A stretch of 33,581 bases of DNA from Nanobdellota archaeon. Its GTDB lineage: Archaea > Nanobdellota > Nanobdellia > Woesearchaeales > WJKV01. This document shows, one piece after another, positions 18,301 through 23,762 of this stretch. Position numbers and translations under genes: made by a program. Below the pieces are notes generated by a model that searched no databases, was not told the origin of the DNA, and saw only the letters and a list, made by a program, of their open reading frames with translations. Where the stretch lies: assembly GCA_023133595.1 (NCBI GenBank), contig JAGLWF010000013.1, forward strand, positions 1-33,581, read 5' to 3'. Within the stretch, counting starts at the first letter, position 1. The number at the start of each line of letters is the position of its first letter.

Positions 18301-18568
18301 CCCAGAATTTATTTTGAGCAGGCAAACATTTGGAGATAATAAAGAGAAAGACTCCGAAGCAAGATACACCCTAGTTCGGACACTACAAACAGATAAAAAT
18401 TGGCAAGGAGTATCTGATTCAGATACAGCAAATATTGCTGAAGTCTGTCTTCCAGGAAATATTATCAAGGAAGTGTTGAATCTAGGAATACCAAGTGATG
18501 TTCCGTCTTCAAATACCACAAATGTTTATGAAATGGCTGCTTATTTCAAAGCATTAAGAAAAAAATAA
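15311..18568 (+). CDS. Transmembrane Ser/Thr kinase with large helical C-terminal domain
   Basis: A 1085-residue three-part protein. Residues 1-95 are an N-terminal extension. The kinase domain (about 96-475) has Gly loop GEGGLGVVRLG (102-112), an insertion of about 80 residues, VAIK lysine K193 (YAVK), HRDIKPQN (311-318), DFG (331-333), GTPKYMPLEQ and DIYSLG, so it looks active. A single membrane helix follows (about 507-530), then about 550 residues probably outside the cell. That part begins with a charged coiled region (540-660) and continues as repeated helical hairpins with WECYQMF, GSIEMYIQYAEALHEIH and YEMAAYFKAL, reminiscent of (alpha/alpha) toroid folds of glycosidases and epimerases. 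The layout suggests a receptor kinase sensing a sugar or polymer; that is inference. Copy 3 of the 54-bp cassette is its promoter. Confidence 0.85.
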   Translation: MANMKLKDYLDGIQTPKNMKDLMNHPDIQMGIVKSAKIARKVLEHPNVQSIIVADLQGQKRLVKALIQRFPITKAIIEELFTKGGKKKIETIGCMDLEARIGEGGLGVVRLGTLNEGVLGTYTQIKLAEMWAQISECAGFYLPVKTNGTGNGEEKTKREKNRAIIEEIRDSYSREELFEAIADEMRDKKYAVKFCNMSSLSSYSANDVEGARRFRHEFELTNSINLSNDEETGHENIVKVMFEEEESSIKNPEARDRSRQGKLFYVMELLEGGDIYEKTQEIGLWGFDEALEVIMQVADALAYAHAQGIIHRDIKPQNIMFDKDGKVKVTDFGLGKDTTDPNRTNLSQTGVAMGTPKYMPLEQARDAKHATAAADIYSLGLTLYEMITGEMPFKLDKAGNLTQIVERLRKYEGREAEFIPYPDAKPGSQEDALNKVLLKALQIDIMENGRVKKNHRRYSSMENFAEDLAKVWTWENVSASERSIDMRKIEKDQAERKKAAFWKKWKLPIVAGGITVLAGLGIAGALLFGGGDTYRDEIKATQETYTTRFAAAKKSKDEKRFSDWLGKLEKYNDKKKSPELAKFLTRHRRDYSSMVESRLEKEIKADFARAENLESQGLLVEAHTTYAKVASAWESREKDVKKKKVKKVYERNAGKSEDIRKKIWKLDGKDPAWKTLQFCVEDIKKRGDYQKVNADEYHNIAVLLAKKVVEPLAQGDTDKVPVAVKKDGTWWTERPSKLEWETRRAPGDFVATLWECYQMFKGTEEEQKWLMYARKWMNVFQQINEDNVDAFVGKTLLDNHFVAMEIDPARSETYKREIKRLCDLIVKKKWNEELGFITHYVADGEDDKSRKLYSNVAQDVVALLRAHQLFGNQEYKDKAEKTIANLLKYIKASKNPKSAQIYNFIDRTEGKTDVHYLLGSIEMYIQYAEALHEIHRLTNNSQCKKFATQIHNWLCDSVDMNDIPYFGIFAHVVPENSGSKDGESHRKHGSKKTHRLLPEFILSRQTFGDNKEKDSEARYTLVRTLQTDKNWQGVSDSDTANIAEVCLPGNIIKEVLNLGIPSDVPSSNTTNVYEMAAYFKALRKK

Positions 18569-18573
18569 AGAAA

Positions 18574-18894
18574 TTATTTTTTCTTTCTTCGAATATAGAA
18601 GTAACTAAGTGCGCCTAGTGCACCCATTGCTACTATTCCAAATGTAGAAAATTCTGGACTTGTGCCTATTTCTCCTCCACCACCAGGAGGGGTTGGATCA
18701 TCAGAAGGCCCAGGTACAGGCGGATCTGAAATTGTGCCTCCAGGAGTAACAGGTTTCTCAGGTTCTTGTTCTCCAATGCCGCCAGCTTCACCGCCGCCAT
18801 GTTCGCCAGTTCCAATTTCAATCCCTGCACTAACCATCCCTGCAAGTCCTAATACTAATAGAGAAATAATCAAAAGTATGCAAACCTTCTTCAT
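18574..18894 (-). CDS. Small Gly/Pro-rich secreted protein with PEF-CTERM-like sorting tail
   Basis: I start at MKKVC (18894), which follows GAGGTGAT, rather than an in-frame ATG at 18915; this gives 106 residues. An N-terminal signal peptide ends near MVSA. The mature part is low-complexity Gly/Pro/Glu (several PG, GGG and DP runs). The C-terminus has PEFSTFG, a hydrophobic helix and RRKKK. That three-part tail is the form recognised by archaeosortases in PEF-CTERM proteins. It is probably a surface-anchored spacer or cell-wall protein. A promoter (AACATTTATATACC on the minus strand) lies upstream, so it is transcribed apart from the RiPP operon above it. Its signal-peptide region is duplicated near 25316-25377. 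Confidence 0.8.
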   Translation of the reverse strand: MKKVCILLIISLLVLGLAGMVSAGIEIGTGEHGGGEAGGIGEQEPEKPVTPGGTISDPPVPGPSDDPTPPGGGGEIGTSPEFSTFGIVAMGALGALSYFYIRRKKK

Positions 18895-19029
18895 AAATAT
18901 CACCTCTAAACCCATATATTGAATTCAGGTATATAAATGTTTTTGTTTGTTTGTATAACCCCAGAATCCTCATAGTCACTTTATTATAATTGGATTAAAG
19001 AATCCATTATCAGCCAATTGATTTTGAGT
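18833..19029. repeat. Segmental duplication, copy A (partner 25316-25512)
   Basis: About 195 bases covering the signal-peptide codons of the PEF-CTERM gene, its promoter and the last codons of the HExxH gene at 18976 are matched, with scattered mismatches, by 25316-25512 on the same strand. Copy A has both genes intact. Confidence 0.85.
18928..18941 (-). promoter_or_regulatory. TATA promoter of the PEF-CTERM gene (AACATTTATATACC)
   Basis: Read on the minus strand, AACATTTATATACC lies about 35 bases before the start codon, leaving a short leader with GAGGTGAT. The same 14-base box occurs at 25411 (same orientation), 23659 and 29700. Confidence 0.6.
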
Positions 19030-19815
19030 CAAGGTATAATAAAGTTCTAATTTTGATGCAAATTCATCATCAATTGTTTTAAGAAGCTCTATCATCTTTC
19101 TATCAATATCATCCTTCTCCAAGCCTTGGCTTTCTAGATTCGTATATTGTTCTATGAAATAATCTTCTATTGTCATGATATGACCGTCGTACATAACCTT
19201 TATCTTACCGAATTCTTCATTGCTAACCACTCTGTGTGGAAAAAATTTCCTCATAAGAGGATTGTTTTGTATAATTGGGGCATAGATTTCCTTCAGCCCA
19301 TCAAGGGAGCGTGGATTGACTCCAATGATTTTACTTAAATCCGTTTCTTTGCCAGGAAACAATCTTGCCAATTTTTTAAGATATAGCAAATGTGACAGTT
19401 CATGAACACATACCCGCATAATTTGTGCAGGCTCCACATGACGATTTTTTACCACATTTGCAAGAATTGACAAATTAAAGTAATCTTTTCCATATGGTGA
19501 CATAGGCAGCATTGTTGGATATACATGATAAGCGCTATCAAATTTTTCATTGAGAATAGACTCCATAATAATCCAGAGATTTGGATCAATATTATCAACA
19601 ATAACTCTTATTTCCCTGATTACAGCATCGATTTCAGAACTATGCTTATGATATAATTTTTTCACAAAGTCTTTCATCTGGTCTCTACTATCCACATTTT
19701 CAAGAGCACCATATGATCTAAGCATGAAAGCTTTTAGTGATTTTCTATCACTATCAAAGAAGAAGTGCATAAATTTCTTAATATCTAAATCCAAGTTTTT
19801 TTCGACTTTTAGCAT
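18976..19815 (-). CDS. HExxH putative metallopeptidase of the RiPP locus
   Basis: A protein of 279 residues from the ATG at 19815 (a GTG at 19863 in the same frame would add 16 residues and overlap the upstream gene). The only clear motif is VHELSHLLYL (His138, Glu139, His142), the zinc-binding helix of gluzincin-type peptidases; a possible third ligand lies in IEDYFIEQYTNLE about 70 residues later. There is no signal peptide, so it acts inside the cell. It begins 16 bases after the preceding HExxH gene and is probably the last gene of the precursor/radical SAM operon. Leader removal is the simplest role. Peptide beta-hydroxylation by an alpha-ketoglutarate HExxH enzyme is an alternative. A C-terminal remnant of a second copy lies at 25458-25514. 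Confidence 0.7.
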   Translation of the reverse strand: MLKVEKNLDLDIKKFMHFFFDSDRKSLKAFMLRSYGALENVDSRDQMKDFVKKLYHKHSSEIDAVIREIRVIVDNIDPNLWIIMESILNEKFDSAYHVYPTMLPMSPYGKDYFNLSILANVVKNRHVEPAQIMRVCVHELSHLLYLKKLARLFPGKETDLSKIIGVNPRSLDGLKEIYAPIIQNNPLMRKFFPHRVVSNEEFGKIKVMYDGHIMTIEDYFIEQYTNLESQGLEKDDIDRKMIELLKTIDDEFASKLELYYTLTQNQLADNGFFNPIIIK

Positions 19816-19831
19816 GATTATAGGTATATAT

Positions 19832-20560
19832 TCATTCTTTAAAAAAGTTGTGTGTGAGACCACAAATATATTTCAATCTCATCTCAGGGGAGTTGATATA
19901 TTCTAATTTATTTTTAAAATATATCGCCTTAGAGATATAAATATATTTCGTCTTATTTGTCTCATCTGGACTTACCTGCAAATCATCAAGCCTCCCATTT
20001 ACCCAATGCTCCAAATAAGTAACCAGCCCCTCGTCATATTCCCAAAAATCAGGATTTTGCTTTGCAAAAGATATATTGTTTAAATTTAATAAGACATGGA
20101 TAATTTCATGAAGTAAGATACTTTTCAAAGCCTGCTTCTTTCCATCATAATCGTTTTTCTTTAGTTTTGTAATGACAACAAGATAATTTCCCTCGCATTC
20201 TTTTTGTAATTCTGCAAACAATTTCAGCAATTCATGTTTTAAATCCTCATTTTTTATTTTCTTAATCATATGGATGCCTTCAAGAATTCCTCGTTTGCTT
20301 GTTACAGAGCCTCCAATATTAGATAGTTGTTTTTGAAAATAATCACCTTTCATAAAATCCTCAATAGTATCAGGCACTAAATCAGGATTATTCTGATGAA
20401 AAGGAGAACAGTCTGGTGTTCGACAACAGCTTATGAATTTTCGCAGTAAGATATGTCTTTGAGAGATTTCTATGATTTTAAATTTATCCATATCAAGCTC
20501 TAAATCTAAATACCCAGTAATTTTCTTTATTTTTGGAAAAAATACTTCTTGGTATTTCAT
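19832..20560 (-). CDS. HExxH/DEG putative zinc metallopeptidase of the RiPP locus
   Basis: A 242-residue protein. LLHEIIHVLLN (His151, Glu152, His155) and a downstream DEGLVTYLEHW (Glu177 and Glu184) give the HExxH...E arrangement of peptidase-MA-like gluzincins. A small Cys cluster (SCCRTPDC, 44-51) comes before it. No signal peptide. Its ATG overlaps the stop of the radical SAM gene (ATGA, 4 bases), which indicates translational coupling and so a role in the same pathway, most simply cleavage of the modified precursor. A close paralogue (26268-26981) keeps the motif but sits without a radical SAM gene. The protein is not obviously related to the 18976 gene beyond the HExxH helix. Confidence 0.78.
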   Translation of the reverse strand: MKYQEVFFPKIKKITGYLDLELDMDKFKIIEISQRHILLRKFISCCRTPDCSPFHQNNPDLVPDTIEDFMKGDYFQKQLSNIGGSVTSKRGILEGIHMIKKIKNEDLKHELLKLFAELQKECEGNYLVVITKLKKNDYDGKKQALKSILLHEIIHVLLNLNNISFAKQNPDFWEYDEGLVTYLEHWVNGRLDDLQVSPDETNKTKYIYISKAIYFKNKLEYINSPEMRLKYICGLTHNFFKE

Positions 20561-21954
20561 ATTAAAGCTAAAACTCCTTCAGGATCTTTATATAGTTCCC
20601 AAAATAGATTTTTATACATTATTTTATTATATGTACAATATTCGAATCTGTTAAATAAATTACCACTATTGTGTGCTTTATTTGCACATCCCCCACCACA
20701 AAATTGTTTGATTTCACAAGAGGAACATTCACCGATCGTCTCTGTTGTTCGGCTTCGAAGAGTTTCTAGAGTTTCAGAATCATCAAAGATTTCTTCAAAT
20801 GATGAAATTTCCAAAACATTTCCGATTACAAGGTCATTTTTGCCTATCATCTCATGGCAAGGATATATTTTTCCATCATAACCAACTCCCAACATAGAAA
20901 GTCCAGCGCCACAAGGATTACGTTGACACATATAATTTCTATCTCGAGAGATAATATTCTTAATCATATTAGCAAGATGATTCAATTTAAGACGATTATC
21001 CGGATGTGCTTTATTATGATTAATTATGCGATGCATCAGGGCAATTTCTTTTTCTGCGTATGCTTCTTGATGAGCCTGATTAGATTCTTCCTTAATTGCA
21101 CGTCCTTGATTGAAGTACGGATTCAATTTCATCGAAGGTATTGCATATTCAATCATAAAATCAGATATTCCATCAAGAACATTAATATCACTTACAACAC
21201 AAAGAACTCCAAAAGAGAGTTCGTGTTTTTTTAATAATCCTAGTTTCTCTGTTACGACATCAAATGATCCTTTACCTTTCCGAAATATTCTGTTTTGATC
21301 ATGATACTTTTTGGGGCCATCGAGCGAAGTTCCAATATGGATCTTATTTGTCTTGAAAAATTTAACCATGTCTTCTGTTAATTCAACCAGATTAGTCTGC
21401 AAACTGAATCGGACAGAAATACCTCTCTTTTCCGCCAGACCGTATCCATAATCGACTGCATTTCTAACTCGATCGTAAGCTAATAATGGCTCCCCCCCAT
21501 GAAATTGAAATTCTATTCTATCACGCGGAGGACAAATACCCAAAGAAAGTGTTTTTTTCAATATCTCTTCTGATATTTTGGCACCTGACCCTGCATCGGT
21601 ATAACAATATTTACATCTAAGATTACATGCATTAGTTACTTGAAAGATAATTAACTGCAAGCTTTTTTCTAAATTACATTGAATTATTGATTTCGATTGA
21701 TTTTTTTGACCATTTACTTCAATAAGTCCCGCATCAAAGAGAATAGTCAGGGTTTGCTCAATATTTCCTCCATCTTTTGATCTAAGTTCCCCAATTGTTC
21801 TAGATTGTGTGAGCTGATTTAAAATGCGTTTAGTATCTTGATCAATTACCGCCCAATTTGCATTATATGGTTCTATAATCAACGACATCCCATTTTGTTC
21901 TTCAGAATATAAATTTGAAACTTGCTTTACCCTATCTTGAAGAGATAATACCAT
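20557..21954 (-). CDS. Radical SAM/SPASM peptide-modifying enzyme with N-terminal RRE-like region
   Basis: A 465-residue RiPP maturase. Residues about 15-82 resemble a PqqD-type precursor-recognition element (WAVIDQDTKRILNQL...TLTILFDAGLIEV). The radical SAM core begins with CNLRCKYC (Cys110, Cys114, Cys117), binding the [4Fe-4S] cluster and SAM, and has FHGGEPLL (152-159). The C-terminal SPASM domain has Cys343, 348, 366, 410, 413, 419, 423 and 440 in the canonical spacing (GKIYPCHE, CSSCEIKQFCGGGC), enough for two auxiliary clusters. Such enzymes crosslink or thioether-bridge peptides. The gene starts 17 bases after a Cys-free, Trp-rich peptide gene, so thioethers are excluded and aromatic C-C or C-N crosslinks are expected. 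Its stop is fused to the next start (ATGA). Confidence 0.93.
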   Translation of the reverse strand: MVLSLQDRVKQVSNLYSEEQNGMSLIIEPYNANWAVIDQDTKRILNQLTQSRTIGELRSKDGGNIEQTLTILFDAGLIEVNGQKNQSKSIIQCNLEKSLQLIIFQVTNACNLRCKYCYTDAGSGAKISEEILKKTLSLGICPPRDRIEFQFHGGEPLLAYDRVRNAVDYGYGLAEKRGISVRFSLQTNLVELTEDMVKFFKTNKIHIGTSLDGPKKYHDQNRIFRKGKGSFDVVTEKLGLLKKHELSFGVLCVVSDINVLDGISDFMIEYAIPSMKLNPYFNQGRAIKEESNQAHQEAYAEKEIALMHRIINHNKAHPDNRLKLNHLANMIKNIISRDRNYMCQRNPCGAGLSMLGVGYDGKIYPCHEMIGKNDLVIGNVLEISSFEEIFDDSETLETLRSRTTETIGECSSCEIKQFCGGGCANKAHNSGNLFNRFEYCTYNKIMYKNLFWELYKDPEGVLALI

Positions 21955-21971
21955 TCTAAAAAAAGAAAAAA

Positions 21972-22163
21972 TTATACTCCATCATCCCAATTGGCCCATT
22001 GGTCATTCCATCCGCCATCTGACCAGTCATCCCAACCATCACTCCATTCAGAAGACTTTGGTCTTTTAGAGTTCAATATCTTTTCATCAATCCCACTAGA
22101 ACGAATCTCTTTGCCTTGTTGTGCGATATAGAAAATTTTTGGTGATTCATAATCTTGTCCCAT
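21972..22163 (-). CDS. Candidate RiPP precursor peptide with six W-x-D/N motifs
   Basis: A 63-residue peptide preceded by a strong ribosome site (GGAGGT, 8-9 bases before the ATG). The N-terminal 39 residues are mixed and polar with KIFYIAQQGKEI (9-20), a plausible leader strand. The last 24 residues are a low-complexity core: W40-S-D, W44-D-D, W47-S-D, W52-N-D, W56-A-N and W59-D-D, ending GV. All six Trp are followed two residues later by Asp or Asn, the spacing used in 3-residue cyclophane (triceptide) RiPPs. The peptide has no Cys, Ser/Thr are few in the core, and there is no signal peptide. The radical SAM/SPASM gene follows after 17 bases. No database name is claimed; the precursor role is inferred from composition, motif spacing and context. 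Confidence 0.87.
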   Translation of the reverse strand: MGQDYESPKIFYIAQQGKEIRSSGIDEKILNSKRPKSSEWSDGWDDWSDGGWNDQWANWDDGV

Positions 22164-22240
22164 TTTTAAATACCTCCGATTTAGTTAATATCCATACCTC
22201 CTTCTTAGCCGTTATTATGCTTGAATTTAAGGGTTATGAA

Positions 22241-22250
22241 TATTTAAATG
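22241..22250 (-). promoter_or_regulatory. Proximal TATA box of the precursor gene
   Basis: On the minus strand CATTTAAATA lies about 78 bases before the precursor ATG and would yield a leader of about 55 bases. That leader contains GGAGGTAT twice; the one nearer the ATG is correctly spaced. A second possible TATA (AAATTATATCC, near 22370-22380) lies upstream of the palindrome. Which is used is not known. Confidence 0.45.
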
Positions 22251-22323
22251 TTCCGACTTCCGGAAAGCATTATAATCCATATAGACTTAGAAACGTTTAA
22301 AACTGACGCATAGAGATTCTATT

Positions 22324-22345
22324 GAAGTATATACATATATACTTC
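22324..22345. promoter_or_regulatory. Palindromic operator-like site upstream of the RiPP precursor
   Basis: GAAGTATATA-CA-TATATACTTC: two perfect 10-base arms around a 2-base centre, followed by TGTCAAGCAAA. The same block recurs at 23618, upstream of the ELTH protein gene. It suits a dimeric repressor or activator site. Confidence 0.7.
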
Positions 22346-22408
22346 TGTCAAGCAAAATACGAGTGTTTAGGATATAATTTTTTTTCTTGCTCTGCAAAGC
22401 TTTTGTTT

Positions 22409-22879
22409 TTAAATGACTATTCTTTTTAAAAATCGGCTTTTTATTTGATAGAGCGCCATTGCTATCTCCAACCTTGCTTTTGAAAATATTTTACGTGCTC
22501 TTTCATAATTCATTAGCCTGCTGAAAAATGTTTCTCCCTCTATGTATTCCTGAAAAAATGGGTTGTTTTTCAGTATATCAGTTTTTTCATTGCTCTTATT
22601 TGATTCTTCTATGCTGTGGATTCGAAGATATTGTCTTCTAGCAATATTACCAACGTACCTTGACCAGCCCTCTATTACTCGACTGTATTTGCGATTTAAT
22701 TTAATTACTCTATTTCTAAGTTTAACTTTTCTTCTAGCAAATCTCATTACATCTAACTCTGATCTTTTGAGGTTTTCGTATAGCGTACACAATTTTTTCT
22801 GTGCTTCTTCATCCATCAAAAATCCTTCGAGAGATTCTCCAAAATCACTATCAGATTTACTCAAAGAGTTATGACCCAA
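22409..22879 (-). CDS. Hypothetical helical protein in the RiPP region
   Basis: A 156-residue protein I do not recognise. The start is a TTG at 22879 preceded by AAGGA; an internal ATG at residue 22 is the alternative. It is highly charged and predicted to be nearly all helix, with long basic stretches (FARRKVKLRNRVIKLNRKY, YERARKIFSKARLEI) and no Cys or catalytic motif. It follows the ELTH protein gene by 36 bases on the same strand, so the two are co-transcribed, and it ends about 245 bases upstream of the precursor gene. A role as immunity, scaffold or peptide-binding partner is conceivable but unsupported. Confidence 0.6.
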   Translation of the reverse strand: MGHNSLSKSDSDFGESLEGFLMDEEAQKKLCTLYENLKRSELDVMRFARRKVKLRNRVIKLNRKYSRVIEGWSRYVGNIARRQYLRIHSIEESNKSNEKTDILKNNPFFQEYIEGETFFSRLMNYERARKIFSKARLEIAMALYQIKSRFLKRIVI

Positions 22880-22915
22880 AAGTTCCTTAATCTTTTTTTC
22901 TGATTGAGGAATTAT

Positions 22916-23542
22916 TCAAGATAGATTCAAAGAATAACTTGCACTTCGAGCAGCCAATTGAACTAGTGAAGCAACTTCACAAAAATCTTTAAACGCATCT
23001 GCTGTGGTAACAAAAGGGTATCGCATATATATCAGTTCATCTATTTTTTGAATATCATCCAAAATTTTGTTCATTTGACAACTTTTTTCCTCAATAATTT
23101 TTCCATAGTTGTGATTTTCCTGCAGTAAGCCTCTGTATTTTAGACCAACCACATTATTTTCCCACATCCACACATGAGTTAATTCACAGCAAAGGTTCCC
23201 AATCAGCTTGGCTCGATAAAAGAGATTATCATTACCTTCATCTACAGGTACTTCTATTTTGTAGGCTCGTTTTCCACAGGAATCAATTAATTCAGTGGTC
23301 CCCCCAACTACGGCGCCTTCAGATCTCACCGAATGTAAATATAACTCTGCACAAGGGGTCTCAGAAATTCCCCATACGTTAAGAGCGGATCCCTCATATT
23401 TTTTATCAAACTCTTCTCTGGATAAAAATTCCAGATTAATTCTTTGAGTAGGAATATCTAATCCAAATTTCTTTTTTAGTATTTTGAGACTATCTTCATA
23501 AATACAATACTGTGTTGGATTGCCAATATGAGCTAAATTCAT
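22916..23542 (-). CDS. ELTH-motif protein, metallopeptidase-like with first His replaced by Cys
   Basis: A 208-residue protein with GNLCCELTHVWMWENN (about 116-131). This reads like the gluzincin helix HELTHVW but with Cys where the first zinc ligand His should be. Cys can bind zinc, so it is either a variant metalloenzyme or a non-catalytic homologue. The N-terminal part is mixed alpha/beta and the C-terminal part helical. No signal peptide. The ribosome site AGGAGGT is strong and lies within an inverted repeat that could hide it. The promoter region carries the same palindrome as that of the RiPP precursor, which ties it to the RiPP locus. Confidence 0.7.
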   Translation of the reverse strand: MNLAHIGNPTQYCIYEDSLKILKKKFGLDIPTQRINLEFLSREEFDKKYEGSALNVWGISETPCAELYLHSVRSEGAVVGGTTELIDSCGKRAYKIEVPVDEGNDNLFYRAKLIGNLCCELTHVWMWENNVVGLKYRGLLQENHNYGKIIEEKSCQMNKILDDIQKIDELIYMRYPFVTTADAFKDFCEVASLVQLAARSASYSLNLS

Positions 23543-23545
23543 TTT

Positions 23546-23587
23546 GTTACCTCCTACGAATACAGTTCGTCTCCCTATAGAGGTAAC
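23546..23587 (-). promoter_or_regulatory. Inverted repeat that can sequester the ribosome site
   Basis: On the minus strand GTTACCTC (23587-23580) is perfectly complementary to GAGGTAAC (23553-23546), which contains the Shine-Dalgarno core 3-8 bases before the ATG at 23542. Inside is a second hairpin ACGAA/TTCGT (23570-23566 with 23560-23556). If transcription starts upstream of 23587, the mRNA would fold with its ribosome site masked. If the TATA near 23597-23605 is used, the start would fall inside the repeat and the dyad would act as DNA. Confidence 0.6.
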
Positions 23588-23617
23588 GTGGGACCGTATA
23601 AAGATTATGTCTATTCT

Positions 23618-23633
23618 GTATATACGTATATAC
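23618..23633. promoter_or_regulatory. Palindromic operator-like site, second copy
   Basis: GTATATACGTATATAC is a perfect 16-base palindrome followed by TTCTGTCAAGCAAA, the same block as at 22324-22356. It lies 75 bases upstream of the ELTH protein start and about 130 bases upstream of the divergent gene at 23763. Confidence 0.72.
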
Positions 23634-23654
23634 TTCTGTCAAGCAAATATGGAT

Positions 23655-23728
23655 GTTTTGGTATATAAATGTTATTATCTTTGATATATGTCCCTTTGGA
23701 GTAACAACAGAACGGAAGATTTATAAAC
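23655..23728 (+). promoter_or_regulatory. Promoter module shared with 29696-29770
   Basis: From ttttggtatataaatgttat to the TATA box gatttataaa, about 75 bases align with 29696-29770 with few differences. The distal TATA (gatttataaa, 23719-23728) would serve the gene at 23763; the proximal ggtatataaatgtt reads as a TATA box on the minus strand. Confidence 0.6.
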
Positions 23729-23762
23729 CCGGGCAATTTTAATAGGTTCAGGTGGACTTAGA

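Noticed and set aside
22190-22200. A four-codon leader peptide (ATG GAT ATT AAC TAA) before the precursor.
   Set aside because: GGAGGT is fused to this ATG without a spacer, so it is unlikely to be translated.
22320-22350. Bacterial -35/-10 promoter (TTGACA ... TATACT) near the palindrome.
   Set aside because: Spacing is only about 14 bases and all other signals are archaeal.
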